Below are positions 1 through 5,671 of a stretch of DNA of 6,559 bases, piece after piece. The notes below the pieces were generated by a model that worked only from the letters and a program-made list of their open reading frames with translations, had not been told where the DNA came from and did no database searches. Source of the DNA: Sulfurovum sp. (GTDB taxonomy: Bacteria; Campylobacterota; Campylobacteria; Campylobacterales; Sulfurovaceae); the NCBI GenBank assembly GCA_015493425.1, contig WGDG01000062.1:1-6559 (forward strand). The letters are read 5' to 3'. The translations under genes were made by a program, and so were the position numbers. Position 1 is the first letter of the stretch; each line of letters starts with the position of its first letter.

Positions 1-1356
1 GTCTATACCGTCCTTTTGTACAGTCAAGTTCGATGACTCCAACCCGTCAAACAGTGCATTGAGGGCATCGGAAAACCCACCTTTTTTCTTTTGACTCAAA
101 TCTTCAAGAATCCTCTTTAGCATGATTTCGTCTTCATAAAGCGCATCCAGTGTTTCTCGGTATGCATTCATGACTCCTTCGCTTGCGGCCATTGACCGGT
201 AAAGAGTCACCAGTTTCTCTATTGTCGGCTGTTTAATACCATTTAATGTTTGCTCCTTGATATAGTACGGTCCAAAGGCAAAAGAAACGCCCGCCCGTTC
301 AACGACCCGATCCACAATCTTCTCATAACCACTGAACTCGGATTCTTGAGTATTGTGAAACATGAGGCACGAAGGTGCCAAGTCAGGGTCGATCTGTTTG
401 GCATGTTTTTTTGCATGGTCGCACAGCTCTTCAGCTAGATCCACGGCATAATGGAGAGGGAATTTCTCGTGAGCATAGGCGATACCTGCGCACGCGGTTA
501 ATCCACCCTGTGCGCCTTCTATTTCGTCTGTTTCTTCTTCGAAAAATTCGAGGTAGCGTTGGGTAAACTCCAGTGCATAGCTGGCATCGCAGATGAGCGT
601 CAGATCATCCCCGCCCAGGATTACCTCGCGCTTTTTGAGTCCTTTGCTCTCCAGTGCTTCTGATGCTCTACAGAATGCTGTTTCTGTCGCACGGTCCAAT
701 GCCTCCGAAAATGCCGAAATGTCGCCGGTATAGCTCTTGACGAACGCGCCAAGCCCATTGCCATCAGCATGGATGACAGCAATTTTTCCGTTTTGATTGG
801 AGAGTTCTGACAATTCTTTGTAGTCGGTTTTTCCCTTTATGGATGTGTCGTATTTGGCAAGTTTTTGAATCGTGCTTTTGTTTCGGTATTCTCCATATTT
901 CTCTTCATTGTATTGCGGTCGGCTGCTCTTGGCATCCAGTTCCAGGATATTGATATGCATATCGAGAGGCAAGACCCCCTTGTTGCGTTGTTGGTTGATT
1001 TTTTGTTCTAGAATGTGTCGGCTGTCCTTGATCGTCTCATCTTTATCATCATCAATCTCGATCAAAGCCTGCACCACGGTGATGCCATAGGCTTTTTGCA
1101 TGATGTTTTTTGCAAAGCTTAGAACAATGTTTTGTGCGTCTTCTTTGTCCGCAATCACCAGGCGTATGTTTCCAGCGGCTGCCAATAAAATTCGAGGGTT
1201 TTCTTTAAGTTTGTAGTTTGACATAAACTGATCGCTTTTTACTTCAGCCTCAATGTCTTTGATTATCTCACTGGCTCCGATGATCTCTTTGAGCTCATTG
1301 CTTGCGAAGATGTACCCCTGTATCCCCTTGATACTTGCACCATACAGATATGCCAT
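1..1356 (-). CDS. cas10: Cas10-family CRISPR polymerase (HD-less), 3' end cut by window edge
   Basis: This is the large subunit of a type III CRISPR effector or a close relative; such proteins convert ATP to cyclic oligoadenylates when the complex binds target RNA. The frame is open for 452 codons from ATG 1356 to position 1, so the C-terminus is missing. The N-terminus (YLYGASIKGIQGYIFAS, residues 3-19) is the first palm strand-helix typical of Cas10/Cmr2/Csm1. The second palm has ADGNGLG (197-203, D198 a likely metal ligand), then GGDD (248-251), then ACAGIAYAH (288-296) and an AEEL..AK helix (308-320), the usual Cas10 order. GGDD is intact, so cyclase activity is plausible. Oddities: there is no HD nuclease domain ahead of palm 1 and no CxxC zinc ribbon between the palms. 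The start is fixed by AAAGGAGG at 1360-1367. It is 31 bp downstream of cas6 in one operon. The family call is firm; the subtype is not determinable here. Confidence 0.87.
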   Translation of the reverse strand, partial: MAYLYGASIKGIQGYIFASNELKEIIGASEIIKDIEAEVKSDQFMSNYKLKENPRILLAAAGNIRLVIADKEDAQNIVLSFAKNIMQKAYGITVVQALIEIDDDKDETIKDSRHILEQKINQQRNKGVLPLDMHINILELDAKSSRPQYNEEKYGEYRNKSTIQKLAKYDTSIKGKTDYKELSELSNQNGKIAVIHADGNGLGAFVKSYTGDISAFSEALDRATETAFCRASEALESKGLKKREVILGGDDLTLICDASYALEFTQRYLEFFEEETDEIEGAQGGLTACAGIAYAHEKFPLHYAVDLAEELCDHAKKHAKQIDPDLAPSCLMFHNTQESEFSGYEKIVDRVVERAGVSFAFGPYYIKEQTLNGIKQPTIEKLVTLYRSMAASEGVMNAYRETLDALYEDEIMLKRILEDLSQKKKGGFSDALNALFDGLESSNLTVQKDGID

Positions 1357-1359
1357 GTT

Positions 1360-1367
1360 GCCTCCTT
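1360..1367 (-). promoter_or_regulatory. Strong ribosome binding site of cas10
   Basis: On the minus strand AAAGGAGG lies 3 bases before ATG 1356, inside the 31-bp cas6-cas10 gap. It decides the start, and no promoter is seen in the gap. The bases just before the start (GGCAAC) are the same as those before the cas6 start. Confidence 0.8.
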
Positions 1368-1387
1368 TGTGTGTATTGTACTCCTAT

Positions 1388-2329
1388 TTAGCGCACGATA
1401 TTTTCGTTTTGTATTTCAATACGAATTTTACCTGCGCCGGAGACCGTATCTTTGCCCACGCCCAGCACTTCGCCCCATTGCAGGAGAGCATAGGTGACCG
1501 GATCGACATTGCGAAGCTCCATGGTGCCCATTACGCCGCAGATGGGATTCTCTTTTTTGGATCTTTGTATCGGCTCTGATGTAAGATGGGAAGATACGGC
1601 GATATGGGAGAGGCTGTGCAACTTCACATCTTCCATGTCGGGTCGGGCATTGCGCTCATAATATTTTTTTCGCCACAGGATTGATGAGAGGATCTCTTCC
1701 AGGGTGATTGTTTGTTTGATTCGATCACACTTTTTCTTTTGTTTATACTCGCGATATGCGGCATCTGTCTCAAAGTCGTTCTTTGTAAATGTCATAACGC
1801 AAGGGCTCATTAAGTGGAGAACAAGATTTATAGGAGCATGGATAGGGGAGAGGTTCAAAGTGTGATGCTCTATGACAAAACGCTTCAGATACCCTCGCTC
1901 GTCAAAGTCAAGCTTTTGTCCATCTAGATATATTTCATTGTGGGGGAAAGTGTATTTGTGGCCTGTCAACGTTGGAGACATCAGCATGCGTCTGATCGCA
2001 ACGACAAGAGAACGTATCGCAATGCTTTGGTCAAAAACATAGAGACTAAAATCAAAGTTTTTGGCAGGGTAAGGTGCATCGAAGCGGATAGGCTTAGGGG
2101 GGTCTCCTTTTTTTTGTATATTATCTTCTTTTCGTTCGCCCTTATCATACAGTTTGTCATACACACACGACGAATAAACCGTACATGACGTACAGTCCAT
2201 GGAGGGGAACACACAGACATTGTCCTTGAGCACATACCCCAAGGCACCCCGAACTGTAGAAGGCAGAAAAGTGGATGCAGGCGGTCGGAGTGTTGAATGG
2301 GTTTTGATTTCAATGCGATGAAAGCTCAT
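1388..2329 (-). CDS. cas6: Cas6-family pre-crRNA endoribonuclease (RAMP fold)
   Basis: A 313-residue protein of the Cas6 type described by Pfam CRISPR_Cas6 (PF10040). Such enzymes cut repeat RNA to give crRNAs, usually for type I or III systems. The N-terminal part has the family pattern STVRGALGYVL (24-34), then a cysteine cluster at C39, C46, C49 and C55 followed by VYDKLYD, matching the RGAxG...C..C.....CxYxxLF pattern of these proteins. The C-terminus has GVMGTMEL, then LLQWGEVLGVGKDTVSGAGKI (282-302), the glycine-rich RAMP loop that contacts RNA. Length is normal for the family. Histidines H4 and H11 near the N-terminus are candidate catalytic residues, but I cannot assign the active site. 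It is first gene of the minus-strand unit, 31 bp ahead of cas10. A run of eight A (sense strand) at 2108-2115 lies within the intact frame. An alternative is a Cas6-like RAMP subunit with no cleavage role. Confidence 0.85.
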   Translation of the reverse strand: MSFHRIEIKTHSTLRPPASTFLPSTVRGALGYVLKDNVCVFPSMDCTSCTVYSSCVYDKLYDKGERKEDNIQKKGDPPKPIRFDAPYPAKNFDFSLYVFDQSIAIRSLVVAIRRMLMSPTLTGHKYTFPHNEIYLDGQKLDFDERGYLKRFVIEHHTLNLSPIHAPINLVLHLMSPCVMTFTKNDFETDAAYREYKQKKKCDRIKQTITLEEILSSILWRKKYYERNARPDMEDVKLHSLSHIAVSSHLTSEPIQRSKKENPICGVMGTMELRNVDPVTYALLQWGEVLGVGKDTVSGAGKIRIEIQNENIVR

Positions 2330-2382
2330 GTTGCCCCCCTCTCTTCCTTTGCTTAATATTACCTAATTACCCCTGAAAACCT

Positions 2383-2388
2383 ACTCAA
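2383..2388 (-). promoter_or_regulatory. cas6: Weak candidate promoter elements for the cas6-cas10 unit
   Basis: On the minus strand TTGAGT (2388-2383) resembles a -35 box, and TAATAT (2361-2356) resembles a -10 box. Their spacing is 21 bp, too long for a good sigma70 promoter, so this is only a candidate. The 21-bp palindrome at 2391-2411 lies directly upstream. A regulator bound there could act on this promoter. Confidence 0.25.
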
Positions 2389-2390
2389 TT

Positions 2391-2411
2391 AGTAGTAAAT
2401 CATTTACTACT
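2391..2411. promoter_or_regulatory. 21-bp palindromic operator-like site between divergent units
   Basis: AGTAGTAAAT, one central C, then ATTTACTACT: two perfect 10-bp arms. The right arm's last T is the first base of the -35 box (TTGACT, 2411-2416) of the rightward promoter. The site also sits just upstream of the weak leftward promoter candidate. A dimeric regulator binding here could control both transcription units. The half-site AGTAAAT recurs at 2464-2470. No regulator gene is visible in the window. Confidence 0.6.
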
Positions 2412-2440
2412 TGACTATTCGGGATAAACTTTGCTATACT
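2411..2440 (+). promoter_or_regulatory. Sigma70-type extended -10 promoter for the HsdM-HsdS-like gene
   Basis: TTGACT (2411-2416) is followed after 18 bp by TATACT (2435-2440), with TG at 2432-2433 giving an extended -10. Transcription would start near 2447 and leave a leader of about 64 bases. An inverted repeat TAGTT-N7-AACTA (2446-2462) covers the predicted start site. Confidence 0.7.
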
Positions 2441-2462
2441 TCAAATAGTTTACGATGAACTA

Positions 2463-2494
2463 AAGTAAATAACTTATAAACTTAATAACTTAGC
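2463..2494 (+). repeat. Four 8-bp tandem imperfect repeats in the mRNA leader
   Basis: Consecutive units are AAGTAAAT, AACTTATA, AACTTAAT and AACTTAGC. The last three share AACTTA at exact 8-bp spacing (2471, 2479, 2487). They lie between the predicted transcription start and the ribosome binding site. They may be protein-binding half-sites or only A/T-rich low complexity. Confidence 0.45.
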
Positions 2495-2499
2495 TACAG

Positions 2500-2505
2500 A
2501 AGGAG
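2500..2505 (+). promoter_or_regulatory. Ribosome binding site deciding start 2511
   Basis: AAGGAG lies 5 bases before ATG 2511 but only 2 bases before the in-frame GTG at 2508. ATG 2511 is therefore the better start. Confidence 0.75.
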
Positions 2506-2510
2506 ACGTG

Positions 2511-4301
2511 ATGTGGCAAGAAGAGAACAAAGAGCTATCAATCTGGCTAAATGATGCAGAAAATATAGCTCATGTCAGCATAGAAAAGATGATGACTTTA
2601 TTGTATGTACTGCGTGCATGGAAACGCCTGAGTGAAGAAGGTGCGATTGAGAATGAAGTGCTCAAATTCGAAACATTTTACAGTGATAAAGTTGATGCCA
2701 AAAAAATGGAAACCACTTTCAGTAAACTTGCAGATACCCACAAACTCTTCCGACTCGCGCCAAGCTTTATCCCCGCTATGTTCTTATTTCCAGATGAATT
2801 GTTACAAACGCTCGTCAATATGGCCAAGGATGAGAAAAAAATTGTTCTGCCAAGAGTCAACACTTTCTTTTATGGCGACACCAAGACGGGAGCAGGATCA
2901 ATCGGTTCTGATCAAGTAGCGGAACTAGCCGTCAAACTGCTCAAACCGACTGAAGAGCTGTATGTACCGTGTACTTATGGGTTTTCTTACGCTTACCATA
3001 CAAACAGTACTATCTATGCTGAAAATATTAATCCTAAGAGTGAGTTTGTCGCTGAACTGATAAATATTTTGGAGAATACACGTATCCAATTCTATCTCTC
3101 TAATGCTTTGGAAAGTCCCTCATTTACAGAGGGAAATGCATCACATATCCTGAAGGAATTTGATGCAGTATTGGCTTTCCCCCAGATAAATCTCAAGAAA
3201 AATATAGACCTCAAATTGGACAAATACAATCGATTCCACTTTCACAAAGGCTCTTCGTTGGATGTGGCGTATCTCGAGCATGTACTCGCTCAGACCAAAA
3301 ACAAAGCTGTGATCCGTATGCCGGTTGGCTTCGCTTATCGATCAGGCAATGAACGGAAGATGCGAGAATATTTTGTGAAAAACAACCTTCTTGAAGCGGT
3401 AATTCAGCTTCCGTCCAATATTTACAATCACACTTCAATTGAGAGTATTTTGCTTGTAATCAATAAACATAAAAGTGACTCGGTGATTAATTTTTTTAAT
3501 CTCAATCACGAGAGTTTGCTCAAAAAGGAAGGGCGAAGAACCGTACTGAAAACCGTCGATGGTCTTTTTACTCTTTATAATATCTTCGATGCGAACGATT
3601 ACGACCCCTCAGATGTGTTTACGAAAATACAAGCCAAAGAGATCAAAAACAACGACTATTCGCTGGCCATCAATCGTTATCTGATGGCATCGGATGTTGC
3701 TGAAATCCATGAAAGAATTGATGAGAGATATGGAAACAATATCGATGTGCTGCAGGATGTCGCCATGATCAAAAAATCTCAGTTGTTCAAGGATGAGGAT
3801 GGTGGAGAAGAGGTGTATGAGATCTCACCGTCCGAGTTTGTATCGTCGGGCTATGTGACCACAGCAACCAAAAAGAGATACATCGGCGCCAAACAGAAAA
3901 AAAAGCTTGAAACATACAAACTCCAACCCAATGATATTTTGCTCAGTACCAAAGGGACGATCGGTAAAGTTGCCATCGTGGGCGAGACGGATCTGCCGAT
4001 GATTGCTTCCCAGGCGATTCATATTATTCGACCCATAGATTCGTATGAAGCCATCACCATCTACATGTACCTGAAGTCCAAAGCCATGCAGACGCTGTTG
4101 AGGCATCTAGTATCAGGATCGTCTATGCCCCTGATTGCAACCAAAGACCTTGAGCATCTCCCGGTTCCCTCATTCTCCGAGGAAGAGAAGAGGGAGATGC
4201 ATGAGAGTTTCGAGGAGGAGCAAGAGCTTGATAGAAAAATTCAAAAACTCAAAGGGCAGAAAGAAGCGATCCATGAACGTCTGCTTGGGGAAAAGCAGTG
4301 A
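2511..4301 (+). CDS. HsdM-HsdS-like fusion with degenerate methyltransferase catalytic motifs
   Basis: A 596-residue protein joining a type I restriction methylase fold (N6_Mtase type) to one specificity-subunit domain. The fold is clear from 265-319: KAVIRMPVGFAYRSG, an MREYFVKNNLLEAVIQLPSNIY stretch, then TSIESILLVINK, the conserved HsdM block. The catalytic motifs are lost. Where HsdM has DPxxGSGG there is YVPCTYGFS (151-159). Where HsdM has NPPF after FDxVLA there is FPQI (223-226). Residues 435-555 form an HsdS target recognition domain (KLQPNDILLSTKGTIGKVAIV, SGSSMPLIATKDLEHLPVP), ending in a charged helix (557-594) like the HsdS spacer coiled coil. I infer a DNA-reading protein that does not methylate. 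No HsdR is in the window; a PLD-SNF2 helicase gene lies two genes downstream. It is transcribed from the 2411-2440 promoter, divergent from cas6. DNA target and partner are unknown. Confidence 0.85.
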   Translation: MWQEENKELSIWLNDAENIAHVSIEKMMTLLYVLRAWKRLSEEGAIENEVLKFETFYSDKVDAKKMETTFSKLADTHKLFRLAPSFIPAMFLFPDELLQTLVNMAKDEKKIVLPRVNTFFYGDTKTGAGSIGSDQVAELAVKLLKPTEELYVPCTYGFSYAYHTNSTIYAENINPKSEFVAELINILENTRIQFYLSNALESPSFTEGNASHILKEFDAVLAFPQINLKKNIDLKLDKYNRFHFHKGSSLDVAYLEHVLAQTKNKAVIRMPVGFAYRSGNERKMREYFVKNNLLEAVIQLPSNIYNHTSIESILLVINKHKSDSVINFFNLNHESLLKKEGRRTVLKTVDGLFTLYNIFDANDYDPSDVFTKIQAKEIKNNDYSLAINRYLMASDVAEIHERIDERYGNNIDVLQDVAMIKKSQLFKDEDGGEEVYEISPSEFVSSGYVTTATKKRYIGAKQKKKLETYKLQPNDILLSTKGTIGKVAIVGETDLPMIASQAIHIIRPIDSYEAITIYMYLKSKAMQTLLRHLVSGSSMPLIATKDLEHLPVPSFSEEEKREMHESFEEEQELDRKIQKLKGQKEAIHERLLGEKQ

Positions 4302-4338
4302 TGAATCAACTCGTGAAATGCAACAATGTTTTTTCGCA

Positions 4339-4368
4339 AAGGGTGCGAAGTAGCTACTTCGCACCCTT
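4339..4368. terminator. Perfect 30-bp palindrome, probable terminator
   Basis: The 15-base arm AAGGGTGCGAAGTAG is followed at once by its exact reverse complement, CTACTTCGCACCCTT. As RNA this gives a long GC-rich hairpin with a tight AGCT loop, 37 bases after the stop of the HsdM-HsdS-like gene. The T-tract on the plus side is poor (TTATTAACAT). On the minus side it is followed by TTGCG and then a run of A. Terminator is the likely role; a protein-binding palindrome remains possible. Confidence 0.55.
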
Positions 4369-4425
4369 ATTAACATACTTGCAAGTGTCCGACTGTTATG
4401 ATAAGCATCTTTTATCCCCGCTCGC

Positions 4426-4431
4426 TATAAT
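4426..4431 (+). promoter_or_regulatory. -10 box (TATAAT) abutting the start of the exported-protein gene
   Basis: A consensus TATAAT ends 6 bases before ATG 4438. This puts the expected transcription start at or next to the A of the ATG. There is no Shine-Dalgarno sequence in the intervening bases (ACTCCC). No good -35 box is seen at 17 bp (AAGCAT). The arrangement suggests a leaderless mRNA. Confidence 0.55.
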
Positions 4432-4437
4432 ACTCCC

Positions 4438-5625
4438 ATGAAACGTACTTTACTTTTTTCTCTGATTTTATGTGCCACCCTCCTCCATGTTGCGGTGGCT
4501 GGTGAGCCTGCTGTGCAGACCGCTCAGCCTGCCTGGTATCAAAAAAGTGCCGAAAACATCATCATGGATCGACTCAGACGATACGGTGGAGCGAGTGCCT
4601 ATGGATTTGACCGTCTGCGAGGCGTTCCGCTGCGACACTCGATCATTGGCTTCTATGATGTCCCCTATTTTGCCAAAAAAATACGCATCGCAATCACCGC
4701 CTCCGTCCCCACCCAGCGTTATGAGTGTCACGTATGTGCGCCCAAGATCAGTTTCTTTCTCTTCGAAACGCAAGGAAAGAACTGGATCTTTGTGCGTGCG
4801 TTTATCAACCAACACACTATGGGTACATGGGGGAAAGCACCAGACAAAAATACATACCATGTCGTTCGCATCGGGAAAAAGGAGTATGGCTTACTGCTAA
4901 AGGTTGGTGATGTCGGTCAAGGATATTGGGAAGGCTATATCAAGGTGTATCGCTTTGGGCAAACAAGTGTACACAAGATCGCCAATATTCAAATAGAAGA
5001 GAACGATGGTGCCACAGGTCACCCCTCCAAGGATGATTGGAAATCCACCTACTACTTTCAACCCAGTGACAAACCTTTTTATGATCTCATTGTCCACACC
5101 ACGGGGCGCAAAAACAACAAACCCATTGACCGGACAGTTATGTACACTTACAATGGGGCTGCCTACACTGCCACCCCCGCAACACGCACAACACCACACC
5201 ATCCTCGCACGCAACCGCAAAAGACTCTGTCTGCCTCGATCGAGCGGTGCGGCCGCATCATTGGACACGCTGTTGTCACGCTTGATCATGACCATTTCAG
5301 CTTCATGTACAAAGGAAACGGTGACGATCTGGGTCTGTCGTTTACCTCTACCCACTTCGAATCATTGCATATGCATGGTAGCATTACCGAATGCGACCGC
5401 AACGGCAGTGCCCTCACCCATTGCCAAGAGTTTTACGAAACCCCAAACGCTACCCTCCACTACCGTTACGACGGCAACGAATACAATGTTACCGTTGAGG
5501 CGACCAGCAAGGGGGTTGTTTACAAAACATGGTTGTACAACGATCAAGACTACCTCTACTGGGTCGAATACAAAAACGGGAAAATCGTCTCGTTTGCAAA
5601 ACATCGGATTGAGAGGCAGTATTAG
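4438..5625 (+). CDS. Exported two-domain protein of unknown function
   Basis: I do not recognise a named family for this 395-residue protein. It starts with a classic Sec signal peptide: KR at 2-3, a hydrophobic core (5-20), and an AVA cleavage site before G22. There is no lipobox, and no later membrane segment, so the mature protein is probably periplasmic or secreted. Residues 30-240 form one domain with C97-x2-C100 (YECHVCAPKISFFLFE) and a GTWGKAP turn, then VRIGKKEYGLLLKVGDVGQGY. A Pro/Thr/His-rich linker (243-262) leads to a second beta-rich domain (263-395) with C271, C319 and C329. The cysteines could form disulfides. It lies between the terminator-like palindrome and the helicase gene (46 bp gap), with its own promoter, so it may be unrelated cargo or an envelope part of the module. 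The start is supported by the signal peptide, despite the missing ribosome binding site. Confidence 0.8.
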   Translation: MKRTLLFSLILCATLLHVAVAGEPAVQTAQPAWYQKSAENIIMDRLRRYGGASAYGFDRLRGVPLRHSIIGFYDVPYFAKKIRIAITASVPTQRYECHVCAPKISFFLFETQGKNWIFVRAFINQHTMGTWGKAPDKNTYHVVRIGKKEYGLLLKVGDVGQGYWEGYIKVYRFGQTSVHKIANIQIEENDGATGHPSKDDWKSTYYFQPSDKPFYDLIVHTTGRKNNKPIDRTVMYTYNGAAYTATPATRTTPHHPRTQPQKTLSASIERCGRIIGHAVVTLDHDHFSFMYKGNGDDLGLSFTSTHFESLHMHGSITECDRNGSALTHCQEFYETPNATLHYRYDGNEYNVTVEATSKGVVYKTWLYNDQDYLYWVEYKNGKIVSFAKHRIERQY

Positions 5626-5659
5626 GAAGCTATTTGTTCTGATTCCAAACAATCTTCAT

Positions 5660-5665
5660 AAGGGG
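5660..5665 (+). promoter_or_regulatory. Ribosome binding site of the PLD-helicase gene
   Basis: AAGGGG lies 6 bases before GTG 5672. The frame is open further upstream, but no other start codon there has a comparable site. The N-terminal sequence beginning at this GTG also fits the family. Confidence 0.6.
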
Positions 5666-5671
5666 CATAGG

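Noticed and set aside
1981..2313. Frameshifted alternative product across the A8 tract of cas6
   Set aside because: The main frame is intact and family-like on both sides of the tract, so there is no evidence that the alternative frame is used.
1..2329. Plus-strand open frames opposite cas6 and cas10 (for example 250-438, 872-1090 and 1940-2188)
   Set aside because: They are antisense to two clearly recognisable genes and encode low-complexity or unrecognisable peptides without ribosome binding sites.
2508..2510. GTG as start of the HsdM-HsdS-like gene
   Set aside because: AAGGAG would be only 2 bases away; ATG 2511 has a normal 5-base spacing.
2330..2510. CRISPR array or leader near cas6
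   Set aside because: The repeats here are 8-10 bp operator-like elements. No 25-40 bp repeats with spacers occur here or elsewhere in the window.
4301..4441. A 46-codon plus-strand frame overlapping the stop of the HsdM-HsdS-like gene and the start of the exported-protein gene by ATGA-type overlaps
   Set aside because: It reads straight through the 30-bp palindrome and the TATAAT promoter, has no well-placed ribosome binding site, and its translation has no recognisable features.
4468..5652. Long antisense frames opposite the exported-protein gene (4468-4860, 4897-5355, 5362-5652 on the minus strand)
   Set aside because: The plus-strand frame has a signal peptide and coherent domains over its full length; the antisense frames have no supported starts or family features.
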